Assembly: GCA_037976565.1 (NCBI GenBank)
Contig: CP137672.1
Coordinates: forward strand, 34,488,737-34,552,736
DNA: 64,000 nt
Direction: 5' to 3'
DNA from: Mesocentrotus franciscanus
Lineage: Eukaryota > Echinodermata > Echinoidea > Camarodonta > Strongylocentrotidae
This document shows positions 41,379-52,462 of this stretch, piece after piece. A program made the translations under genes and the position numbers. The notes beneath the pieces are model-generated. The model searched no databases and had not been told where the DNA came from. It worked only from the letters and a program-made list of their open reading frames with translations. Position 1 is the stretch's first letter, and every line of letters begins with the position of its first letter.

Positions 41379-41472
41379 ATGAACATCGAAACCCTCCTAG
41401 AGGCTGCTAAATATGTCGAATCGGGTGGAGCACTGTCAAGCGCTACCGCAGCAGAGCATTCATTTACACGTG
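41379..41472 (+). CDS. MNT: MNT exon 1: SIN3-interaction motif (residues 1-31)
   Basis: The ATG opens MNIETLLEAAKYVESGG, the amphipathic helix that binds SIN3 in this family. The donor is CACGTG|GTAAGT, phase 1. A canonical E-box forms the last six exon bases. Confidence 0.95.
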
Positions 41473-44400
41473 GTAAGTATGCACATGTAGTTGGCCTTTG
41501 CGATGCGCTACGGGAATATGAATAGATGACGTACCTGTGTATGCAATGTATTGTTGTTTGTGTATAGAACACTACTCTACGTGTGGCGTCGTTGTGTATT
41601 GTGTGTGTACGTACGTGTGTGTGAGTAGAAATGACTACACGCCTCGGCTTCAGTTAAGAAATTTCCTGAACATCCTGTATGATGGACCGCTTTTCCCCAC
41701 ATTTTTCGGGTTATACATTTTATCATCATATAAGGCATATGGAAATTTAGTATCAAGGCTCATACTTTCACAAGTTTTGCTGTATGTTCTCTGTTTATCA
41801 TAAGATTTTTTGTGAAAACAAGAAGTGACAGTTTGCCGTAATGATCGCCGCCTTACGCCCCGGCTTGACGGCGGCGGGGTTACGTTCGTCAGTGTTGTAA
41901 CATCATGCATATTCAAATTAGCCGGCTAGCCGCCCCCGGGTCAACAAAATAGTGTCGGAGAACGTCGGTCTTATTCATTGGATCGTGCCGTGTGTATGGC
42001 CGTGGCTGGTATGCAATGGCTGTAATATACTTTTATTGGGCATGAGTAATCTTTGGATAAGTTCCAACTGCTGGATTTTCTCACATTGCATCTCTCATGT
42101 AATTTCACATGTGTTTGTGTGGGTTCTTATTTTGTCTTGAAATACTGTTACAGATCCTATCCAGATGCAGAAGAAACTAATTTGTGGATGTAGTTTTTTA
42201 ATGCGATCAATTAGCATATAATTTAGGGTTCAAATCAGATTCGGAAACATTTCTAGCAATGTAACAGAAGTACAGAAGTTCAGAACAACATCTGTTAATG
42301 TAGTCGTACTCGTAGAACCCTAGGTCTCGAGAAATAAACCCCTTCAGCCAAAATTGTGACTAGACTCTAGGGTCTTCACATCTAGATATATGAACTTTCA
42401 AAGTTTCATGATCAATAGATCAGAGAGTGACAGAAGAATTCAGTAGAAGATTTATCAAGAGTAGAAATAAGTTAGAATCTGCTGTTTTTTTTTTGCCCTC
42501 GTCTTGATGTTTACAGTGGCGATTTTAGAGGTTTAGAGGGCGAATCGTCCATCGCCACCGTGTATTTTTTTCGTTGTTTGTACCTATTTACTAGTGTTAA
42601 TCACATGTAGCTGCAGGTAGTGAACCCCCCATTGCAATGTACAATCCAGTCAAACAGATTACCATCTCCCCACCCAGTTGGAAGATTCATTTAGGATTTC
42701 TTAAATCAACTGTACATGTACAGTAGATTCAAAATTTTCCTTTCCAAAGAAAAAGTATTCATTTGAAAAAGTAAATTAAATAAATGGTCCAGTAACTCCA
42801 GTTGAGCCTCAATTCCCCCCCCCCCATCCATAACAAAAAAGAACTGAGGAGAATAATCTGTGGCTAACGATGATATCCCCCATTACCCCCCACCCCCACC
42901 CCCACCCCCCATTAAATACGAGAATGTCATCATGAAACTTAAATTTCTTTCATTGGGTTGTAATATCTATAAAACAAAATTTTGCATACTTACAGTACAT
43001 CATGTTCCAAAAAATATTTGCTCTATTTTTCATTTGGAAAGTTTTGAGAATATACAGTTTGTATATAATTATATATGATTGGTAAATTGGTAGTGAGTTC
43101 ACATTCATGAGTCATTTTTGGAATAAAGTGGGGATGAATATTGTAAAGTTCTGTTACACTTACAAATTAATTTGTGGAAATTAATGGCCAAGAGTTGACA
43201 GGATGGAAACGTGAAACTGTGTTTCGCACTTATTTTGTATGTTGTAACATTGAAGGTCCTTATTAATTTATGTACAGATCCAAGTTACTGTTTAAAACAA
43301 GGGCATCTACTGGTACATTTAGTTATACATGTAGAAGATAGTAAGATACATGTACATGTACATGTATGTACACTGTAATTTGTTAACCTAATTTTTATTT
43401 GGTCTTTACATTGTTGGAGAGATCAGTTGCATTTTTTCTTCTGTTTTAAAAATTTCTTTTCTCTTTTGTTTGGTGCTTACTGAATATTAAATGAATCAAT
43501 TTGTGTTACCTTCTGAATAACCCACATTTTGAAGAACCAACAAGAGCTTCTCCAAACTGCTTTGTAGAACTTCACTGAAACTTAGAACAATACATATTCA
43601 AAAGAACACGAAGAGTCATGTTATACATGTAACTGCGATGTGAATGAATACATACACATGTACAGTTCTTACATTAATATTCAACAGCACATTGCATTGA
43701 CCTTGTGATTTTTTTTCCTGCCTTTGCTGCAAAGTTGTTAGATACCAACTTTCACATTTAAATTTACTATTAAAAATGGAGATGAGATGGGCGATGTCGT
43801 GCATATTGATATTGATCTTGCGGCATTTACGTGGGCGCCTTAATTTATGCAGATAGTCTTGGTAGCCTTGGTGGTGTGTGTTTCTTGTGCACGTGGACAC
43901 TAACTTGTGGGTCAATGCTGAGGCAAGGGGAAAATTTGTTCATATTGACGCAAGTTGTGATAAAAGTGTTCATCTAAATATGGTGCATGTAAGCCAGGAT
44001 TTGAGCATATATCCTAGTGATAAAGGGAAAGTTAAGTATTGGAATTTGTCATTTTTTGTGTGTTTGATTGAGCCCGGTTTCTACATGTAAGTCTTTAATT
44101 GCTTGTTTTTACATGAAAATGAATTATACTTAGGAATCATAATTGCTTCTATTTATAAATCATTTTCAGAAGTTTTGTCGTTTTCACGTGAATATTTTCA
44201 GGATAAGGTTTTAAAGGTATGTCTCAAGTGTAGACCTGTTTTAAATGATTTCTGAAGTTGCTGTACAATAAAAAATGTTTTTAAGTTATGAATAATAAAT
44301 TAATAATAATAAAAAAAAATTAGAGGGCCTTCATTTATTTTGTATTAGTCAATATGATGTGATTGTTGTGTCTTGTTCAGTCCATGTTTTTGATGTACAG

Positions 44401-47400
44401 GGAACCACACAACAAAATATTACCATGCTCAATTTTAAACATTGATCACAATTGCTTTTGGTTTGTTTTTTCCTATCATTTAAAAATAAATAATTCATGA
44501 TTTTTAGTATAATTTTTTATAAACATGATGATAAATAAATGTCATTGCTGATCTGTGATTCAAACTACATGTAAGTAAACTATTACCCCCCAAAATATGC
44601 CAAAAGGGGATGGGGAGATGACAGACAAGAAACTCTGTCTTCTGAGCAAACCTGTTTTTTTTTTAGAGCGAGTCTCATATTTTCAATTTGTGATTAAAAA
44701 ATATATATGTCAGACCTTTTAGGCATGCCATAACCATCCAGTTTTTAACTAAGATGTAACACAGCCATGATTCAATAAAGGTGTTCTTTGTGTACGTACA
44801 GGGGTGTATATTTTATTTACTTTATTTCTCTTTTTTATTTATAGGTAAAGATGAAGTTGATAATGGAGATCCAAAGGGTGCCAGATCTTACACACCTTCT
44901 ATTCTCGAGAAGCAATTGACCAGCTCACCACCCCCTAAACGTGCTCGGACCAAGTCCCCAGGTCCAAGATACAGTGAGACACATCCTGCTCAGCAGCATC
45001 CTCTACCGCCAGCTGCACAACATGTGATATCCCCAAGCTCCCAAGCACCCACAACAATAGCTAGCATCCCAGTATCCTCCTCTTCCATCATCCAGCATGC
45101 TCCACGTTATCCTGCCACAAATCCTCCAGTGTCCTACCACCTGTACACTCACATACCTCCGCAACATCTGCAGCAACATCCTGTCCAGCAGCAACAGCAA
45201 CAACACCATCCTCGTCCATCGCAGCACCCGCAACTTTTGCCACAACATGTCCAGCAGCATCCTCATTTCCAAGCGCTGGCTCACCACCAGCAAGCTGAAA
45301 ACCATCAACCGCAGCGCTACATTGCGGCCTCTGTGGCTAACGCCGTGCTGTCAACGCAGCCTCCTGCCCCTGCACCAACACAACCTCCACCAGCACCGCC
45401 TCGGCCACTTCTATCACCACCGACATCATCTGCAGTAACCTCCCCGCATATGGTGGGGCCTAGTCAGGCTATGGACCTTCTCCAACTGGCTGAATCGCAA
45501 GGACACAAGTACACAACACTTACCAATGTCACTAGTCCCAGGGCGAGGGGTAGCCCTGGAAGTCATCATGATAACATTAGCCCTAGACTGGTCCATCAAA
45601 TCGTCAGTCATAACCAGTGGGTTGCTGGGGAGAGACCAGGTTCACCCAAGCAGTCACCGAGTCATCCAAAGGCGTCTGGTGAAAGTGACTCTAACGATTC
45701 TGCAAATGATGGCAGTGGCAAGGATAAAAGGTTTGTAATGTTTGTTTGATTACTTCTCTGTTGTTGTCACACACCATTTCATTTCATTAGTACAAAAAAT
45801 TTACAGGGCTGTTACAGATTTATGTTAACTTTTTCAGCACATTATTGGGAAATATTTTCTATTGTTCATGTTGGCTCACTTTTTTGTGTGTTTATGAAAA
45901 GAGGCAATGTTTTGTGTGTTTATTGAGAAGGTTTTTACACTGGAAAAAGTTCAGATATATGTACAATGTACAATGCTCTGATGATATCATTGTTTGCAAT
46001 TCCAGTAAGAAAACCAAAGTTACCGGTAGTACATTTCATGTCGGTTAATATGTAGGTTGATATACTGTACATGTAAATGTACAATGTATATATTTCAAAT
46101 ATGACCCCCCCCCCAAAAAAAAAAAGAGAGAAAAGCTGAACAGAAACAACAACGGTGGTGTAATAATGGTGTAATTCCCAGTAGTATATAAGGTTTGTGG
46201 TTGCAGTGAATAATCAGAGGAAGTCGCATTTCCTGTCAAGATCTGTTCTCTCTCTCATGATGGAACTTCTGCTCATTAGCTGCATGCACCTACCTATTAA
46301 TAATCCTTGTCTCACCGAAGTCAAGACCCTAGGTGCTTTGTCCGCTAATGTCACAGTATGTCAACGTTAGGACACAAGACGTGCAGGACAGGAGGATGTT
46401 GAATGAATCCTATTCCGTGATTTGTTCACATCCTGTTGCGCATTACGGAAGGTAGCTTCTCAGTTATTTTTCATTGTAGTGTGGACATTGAACTTACACA
46501 AATGTTAGCCATACAGTATGGCATCGCATATCTGACCTTTACATTTTAAGATTTACACAGGATTCACAACACTACTCGATATTCAAGGGCATGCTATTAA
46601 GTTGTTTGTATAAAGTTCATTTTGTAATTCAAGGATACAATGTAGTTCAAACTGAAAGACCGGAACTGACATGTTTTTTACATTGTACTGCATATGAATA
46701 GTATGCTCAATTATGTTGCATAATGTTACATCTTCTGTGACCCTGAAAGGATCCCCCCCCCCCCATTGATAACTTTGCTATCATGGATGATTAAGCACCA
46801 TGGAATCATAATTGTTATAGATCTTTTACCATGAAATACAGTTTAAAGTCAGTCTCACAGAGATTTGTTATTTCTGTGAAAGGCATTTGGATCGTCTTAT
46901 TTTAAGTTACTATTCCTCAAGAATTTTCTTTGTTTCAAACTGTAGCTTGTATTGTTAAAGGTAAAGACCAGTTTTGGAAACGCCCCTCTCTCAAAAAATG
47001 AAATGGAAGCTCTCATTACCAATCATGTGAAAGAATATGTTTTGACTAATACGTGATGATACAAATTTTGTCGGGAAACCGGCGTCTAATTGATATATTT
47101 GGTAAATTATTATATCTATTGGGACCAAATAGATATCGCGCACATGGTCGCGTAGTCCCATATACATCTTTCTGTGTACAGTGCTTGTAACTTTACCAAG
47201 ACTGGGCCAAATTTCTTATCATTTTGATGATTCCAGAACCTTGCAGTACACACCAATACTTATATGCTAGATGATCACCCTTTTTTGATCGATTTCACAA
47301 CGTTTCTTTCACAATGCAATCGCATGACCAGAACTGGTCTTTATCTTTAAGGGATTCATATTCATATTTAATGAAGTGTATGCTCACTTTAAACAAAAGT

Positions 47401-50400
47401 ACTGAATAACCATGATATGTATATTTACATACAGTATCCAGAAAATTTGACAGATTTGAGGATTTATGAAAGTGTATCATTAAATGTTTCATCAAGCCTA
47501 CGTGTACACAAGTACATTCATTTATGTCCATTTATAAAAAACCCATTTCATGATTATAACTTTATAAGAGTGAGTTTACCATTTAAAATTACAATAATTA
47601 AAGAAGAAAACATTTTACTGTTCATCAAATGTCAGGAACAATTAGGCCAATCTCTGTCCATCTGACAAGAATACTGATCTTGGTTTGATAAGCTATAGGC
47701 TCCATGTTCATGAATTATGCAGCCCAGAGATTTGCTTGTAAGACATTGTACAGTATGTCTCAAAGTCTTCAAAGAATTATCCATGGATTTACTATGTAAT
47801 TTAATTATTTCAATTTACATCTAAGTACAGGATCTTTCCATAAATAAATGTCTTTGTATTTAATGGTAATTGCCAGTTTAGGCCACAAATTTTGACTGAC
47901 CTTGATTTTTTAGTGACCCATACATGTACAAAGATTTTGTTTCTGATTTTGTATTTATTGCTGTAAATACTTATATACTTTTACTGATTGTTGCATAAAT
48001 ATATCGAATATCTTCTTTCTCTTTAACTTCACTCTCCTTTTCTCTCACATTCTCATTTTGTCTTTATATCTTGCTCTTCTTGCTGATTGTTGCATGTACA
48101 TGTATACTGTATCTCAAATATCTTCTTTCTCCTTAACTTCACTCTCCTTTTTTCTCTCACAATCTCATTTTGTCTTTATATCTTGCTCTTCTTATACCCT
48201 CTCTGCTGTTCAAGCATGTCAGCACTAAAACTTAGATACGTTTGCATGACATTATTTTTCCCCTTATATCTCCTCAGGGCTGGAATTAGAGAAGTACATA
48301 ATAAATTGGAGAAAAACAGGTAAGTTCTTTGCTGTTGCTTGTTTTGGTTATTTAAGTTGCACATGTATGTCATCAAGCATGATAACATTAAAAGAGAATT
48401 ATGTAATTGATACAGTCTCATTGATTCTTCTTACCAAATAGTAATATGTGAATTGTTTAAACTCAGATATATTATATCTATTGATTTACTATTTAAAATT
48501 TCAGATACATATATTTATTTTGATTGGAAGAATATATCTATTGATCATGAAACAATATGCAAACATGCATAGTGGTTTAGGGTGAGAAATAAAGTGGATT
48601 TTCATGGACTAATTTGATGCCAGGCCATGCTGGGATTCTCTGTTCAGCAGTTTTATCAGAGCTGCCAACCATTCTGTTTTTGCCGGAATTACTCCGTTTT
48701 TTCCTCTAAATTACGGTAGTACGTTTTTTCTTCATAAAATACGTTTTTTTTATTAATTTTTAATTTTTTTTATTTTTTTTTTTACATACCACACGTCAAA
48801 CAACTGCCCTAAAATGTTGATTTGATCACAAATTCAATAGAAAACTAAATTTAAAGCATACTTGAAAACATATTTGAAGAGAAAAATATTCTCAAAAAGA
48901 ATGAAATGCTGATAATACCAAAATAACAAAAAAAATGTACCTGCTTGTATGGGAAAAACAGCATGAGGAATGGACATTTCTGCATTGGAAGTGTGTCGCG
49001 TGGTTTTAAGTTTCGTTTTAATGAATTCCTTTTTTTTGCTTGAAATTCCTTTTTTTTGCCATCATGGTTCCTTTTTTTGGTCGCACAAGGTTGGCAGCTC
49101 TGTTTTATGCACGGCAATGTATCACCTGTAAATGTGTTTAAATTTTAGTTTGTTTATTTGTTTGTTTGTTTGCTGTTGTTGTAGTGTTGTTTTTTTTTTG
49201 GGGGGGGGTCTTTTTTTTAATTGTAGAGTTTTGATGCAAATAGTGTGGCCAATTTGAAGGCAGAAAATAAGATTCATTTGATGCATGTGATAAGTCTTTT
49301 TTTTCTTCTTTCGATGGATTGATCTTTGTCATGTTTTCCTTTCTGTGTGTTTGTCCATTTCCAGGCGGGCACATCTGAAGGATTGCTTTGAAAACTTGAG
49401 AAATGCTGTTCCTAACATGGAGGATAAGAAGGCAAAGACATCCAACCTTAGCATCCTACGGGGCGCCCTCAGATTCATCCAGGTATGTATACTAGTCATG
49501 GTTTACAATCTTTTAGCCCGTCTTATATTTGTCACCCATTTATCTTATCAAGGTAGTTGTAATATACATTGTATTGCAGTTTATATTTTGGTCTTTTAGC
49601 CTATCATATATCTCTCATTCTGTAAGACTAAGCCCATGAGATTTGACCCCATCAAATTACTCAGAACCACCTGCATACATATATAACGTTATCTCAAAAA
49701 CTTTTGTCATTTTGCCTGAAGCAGTTATGTGTAGACATTAGAGCCCCTTCCTCCCCCCTAATAAGAGACCCACACTTTGGGTTGATTTCATCCCATTCTA
49801 GCTCATCCCATTTACGATATGTTTCCTGCTTCAGGTCTTGACACGCAAAGAGCGAGAGCTTGAACACGAACTTGACCGACTGGTACGCAAGAAGATTGAG
49901 GCTCAGCAGAGATTGGACCTTCTCAAGATCAAGAACGGCTTGACCATCGGCAAACCCATCAAGCTACCAACAGGTAGGGAGGAGGAGATTGAAGAGGATG
50001 ATGATGACGATGAGGAGGAGAGACTGGTCGTTGTTGAGGATAAGGATGTGGATGTGACAGTGGACGATGAGATAAAGAATGAAGTTGATGATGACCAAGC
50101 ATCAACATCAACCGCATCAGGTAGGATTCTACTTTGTCTTCATTTGGTAAACTTTAGTAAGTACATGGCATCACTAAAGCTCTCCTAGTAGTGTTTATGA
50201 TCTTAGAGAGTGGTTTAAAAGGGGTCCACATTGACTTGCCATCTATGAAAGTGTTTCTGTTTCATTAAACTTCATATCAATAAGATATTCAAACAACTGA
50301 TATGAACGAATGAAAATATTATATCTGATGGGCTATAAGCGAATTCTGTCAGTTGCTACTAATTACAAGTCTCTATGAAACCAAGTGTTGGTTGAAACAT

Positions 50401-52462
50401 GAAAGAACTTGCTGTTCTCTGAGTCAGATCTTGTGCATTGCTTGTAACCATTTTTTGCTATTTAATGCTGTAGGGACAAAAACAGAAAGATGTCCATACA
50501 GTGTCTCTTTTTAATTCAGCTTGTCATCATTACAAGGCAAACCCAACACATTTGCTCAATACTTGCTAGTAGGGTATAGATTCCCTTGACTTTGTCGTAG
50601 AACATTGGCAATATTTTTGTAAAATCTATAAAACTTAACTGGAAAAAGTATTTTAGAGTAGGGAGTTGATGTTACCTAGTTTTCTGGATTATTTTGCATG
50701 TATAGAGGTTTTCAGTTTTCAGTTTTTTTTGTAGAGGTTTCTAATTTGAAGATGAGATCACAGTCTTACTGTTCATTGCTATTATTCTGTTACTCTTGCA
50801 GAAGCGGAAGAAGAGGAGAGGAAATCTCGTGCTCAGTCCCGATCTCAGTCTCCTCTTCACCAACCTGTGTCATCATCTCATCTCTCTTACTCTCTTCCCG
50901 GAGTCTCCTATCAGCAAGCCTTCGCCAGTTTTCAAGGAGCCATGAAGGAGACACCTCCGTACACACACGCTGCTCCCCGTCCGGTGGGTCTCAGCCGCTC
51001 GGCCAACGAAGCCATGTTGAGGTTCACTACCATGAGAGACGCGCAACCCCCTCAGGGTTCAGATCCATTAAGGTTGAAACAAAAACTCCCTGAGGCAATC
51101 CTGTCCAGGCATGGGTCAGCCCCATCCTTAGGAACCAGTGCCATTCCACCACAAAGGACCACATACATGCAAATGACTCAAGACAAAGTATCCACAGTGC
51201 TCCATAGTGTTGCCAGTCAGATATCACCTGTCACAAGGATAGAGACACCCATTGTTGTCAGTCAGTCCTCCGGAGCACTGGCTGGAAGTGTGACTAGGCA
51301 GACAGTGAGCCAGCTCTTGGGGAAGCAGCCAGTCGTCAGGCAACCTGTTAGACGGCAGCTATCAGTGTCTCAGCTTCCTGTCATTCAGCACCCACTTCAG
51401 ACCCCTCACCATCTCCTTCCTCGGATCATGAACACCCCCCTCAGGTTAGGATTCAACCCAACCACTCAAGGTGTGATAGGACCCACCAAGCCAGTAGTTA
51501 CAGTGGGAATTAACTCGCTGCTTGCACAACCTTCAGTCATTCAAACAACCAGCACCCACAGGACTGTCATATCAAATGGATCAGGGACAACAGTTCCTGA
51601 TCCAAGTACAGTGACATTCACTGCCAAGCCCACTACTCCATCAGTCATCACTGCCTCTCCCTTAACAACCTCTATCGTAACTAGTCCTCTCACAACAAGT
51701 GTTCTGGGTACATCAATTGCAGGAGCTTCAAGGTCTACAAGTCTGATGACAGCTTCAGTCATCACTCAGACTCTCCCAGTCATGTCCCATACTGGACATA
51801 GCCAGTTTATCCCTCCTATTGCCCTTCAGTCTCCAGCTAATGCTGGTGCTTCTCTTCTCTTTCACCCATCTAGCTACATTGGCCTGCCTCACTCCATGTT
51901 ACCCCAGCCCTTCCTTGGATCCTTTGCAGCCACTAGACCATCTCACATACAACTGGCCACCTCTACCCAGGTTAGCCCATCCTTTGCAACGTCACAACCT
52001 CTTGTCCATCCGTCAACGCAATCCATTGATTCAGCCAATTTATTAGCTCTGGCACAAGCACTCCCTAAACAAATGCCACCTGCACAATTTCCAAGTGCCC
52101 TGAGCATCAGTAGTCTTGCTTCTCCAGGAACCCTGCTCTCAACAAACCTATCAGCTGTCAAGCATGGTCCCTTCACAACCGTGACATCAACCACAATAAA
52201 TGCAGCCCCTGCTGTCAAAAACGTGGCGTCCGCAGCAAGTAAAAAATCCAAATCCTCAGCCCCTGGTTCATCTGGGGGCAAGGGGTCAAGGAGCAAACAT
52301 GGAAAAAGCCTTAACGGTAAGACTGAAATCCAGATTACAACCTCTAAGATTGCAGAGACAATGGCCACTCTGGCCAATACGCAGGTGATTGCCAATAATG
52401 GACATTCCACGTCAACGGTCAATAAGAGGAGTAGCCAGCAGTCTGTGGTCGTCAAATTATAG
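41379..52462 (+). CDS. MNT: MAX-binding protein MNT, bHLH-leucine-zipper repressor (six coding exons)
   Basis: MNT pairs with MAX on CACGTG E-boxes and recruits SIN3 to repress MYC target genes in the nucleus. Joining 41379-41472, 44845-45730, 48278-48319, 49365-49482, 49835-50120 and 50802-52462 gives 3087 nt, 1028 residues plus stop, in one frame. The N-terminus MNIETLLEAAKYVESGG is the SIN3-interaction motif. A Pro/Gln/His-rich stretch follows (around 135-190). The basic region is at 328-342, with H334, E338 and R342 as the E-box-reading triad; the helix-loop-helix runs to Q380, and the zipper has L382, L389, L396, A403 and L410 in heptad register. An acidic stretch spans about 425-470. 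The remaining 553 codons are Ser/Thr/Pro-rich with no domain that I recognise. Human MNT is about 580 residues, so this protein is much longer. Mammalian MXD and MNT share the motif; the bHLH-zipper matches MNT best. Confidence 0.95.
41473..44844. other. MNT intron 1 (3.4 kb)
   Basis: It has CACGTG at 43890-43895 and 44185-44190, C/A-rich low-complexity near 42816-42912, and ACATGTAC blocks near 43340-43375. No nested gene is supported. Confidence 0.6.
44845..45730 (+). CDS. MNT: MNT exon 2: Pro/Gln/His-rich region (residues 32-326)
   Basis: The acceptor ATTTATAG opens GKDEVDNGDPKGARSY; the donor follows KDK with GTTTGT, phase 2. PPPKRARTKSP near the start resembles a nuclear localisation signal. 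A CAG/CAA/CAT-rich stretch encodes Gln and His runs that may be length-variable. Confidence 0.93.
45731..48277. other. MNT intron 2 (2.5 kb)
   Basis: It holds the TTAA-flanked MITE copy 2. The stretch at 48001-48190 contains a local duplication of a TATCTTCTTTCTCYTTAACT block (about 48009 and 48118). Otherwise nothing is recognised. Confidence 0.6.
46959..47346. mobile_element. TTAA-inserting MITE, copy 2 (388 bp)
   Basis: Ends AGGTAAAGACCAGTTTTGG and, reversed, AGATAAAGACCAGTTCTGG lie between TTAA at 46955-46958 and 47347-47350. It is inverted relative to 27515-27903 and matches it along its full length with scattered changes. Confidence 0.88.
48278..48319 (+). CDS. MNT: MNT exon 3: 42-nt exon encoding the basic region
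   Basis: CTCCTCAG precedes it and GTAAGT follows. It encodes AGIREVHNKLEKN plus split Arg codons at both edges, phase 2 on both sides. It carries H334 and E338, two of the three E-box-reading residues. It is too short to find without homology. Confidence 0.95.
48657..49102. mobile_element. MITE, CAGAGCTGCCAACC ends, 6-bp TTTTAT target duplication (copy 2)
   Basis: CAGAGCTGCCAACC on the left is mirrored by GGTTGGCAGCTCTG on the right, flanked by TTTTAT at 48651-48656 and 49103-49108. It lies in MNT intron 3. It shares end sequence, size and 6-bp duplication with 23909-24351, but the interiors differ. Confidence 0.88.
49365..49482 (+). CDS. MNT: MNT exon 4: helix-loop-helix (residues 342-380)
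   Basis: CATTTCCAG precedes RAHLKDCFENLRNAVPNMED and it ends ALRFIQ before GTATGT, phase 0. This is the dimerisation helix-loop-helix. Confidence 0.96.
49835..50120 (+). CDS. MNT: MNT exon 5: leucine zipper and acidic stretch (residues 381-475)
   Basis: GCTTCAG precedes VLTRKERELEHELDRLV, which has Leu at heptad spacing. After IKLPTG comes a run of Glu and Asp. The donor is GTAGGA, phase 1. Confidence 0.94.
50121..50801. other. MNT intron 5
   Basis: AT-rich sequence with no feature that I can name. Confidence 0.6.
50802..52462 (+). CDS. MNT: MNT exon 6: long Ser/Thr/Pro-rich tail (residues 476-1028)
   Basis: TCTTGCAG precedes EAEEEERKSRAQSRSQSP. The tail is low in charge, rich in Ser, Thr, Pro, Gln and Val, and contains a basic patch KKSKSSAPGSSGGKGSRSK near residue 954. 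It ends SSQQSVVVKL and TAG. No known domain is visible. Confidence 0.93.

Noticed and set aside
44781..44844. Upstream extension of the MNT exon 2 frame, beginning with a Met
   Set aside because: It is a hydrophobic intron read-through; the ATTTATAG acceptor at 44844 and the in-phase join to exon 1 define the exon.
51943..52455. 170-codon minus-strand frame inside MNT exon 6
   Set aside because: It is an antisense shadow of the Ser/Thr/Pro-rich coding exon.
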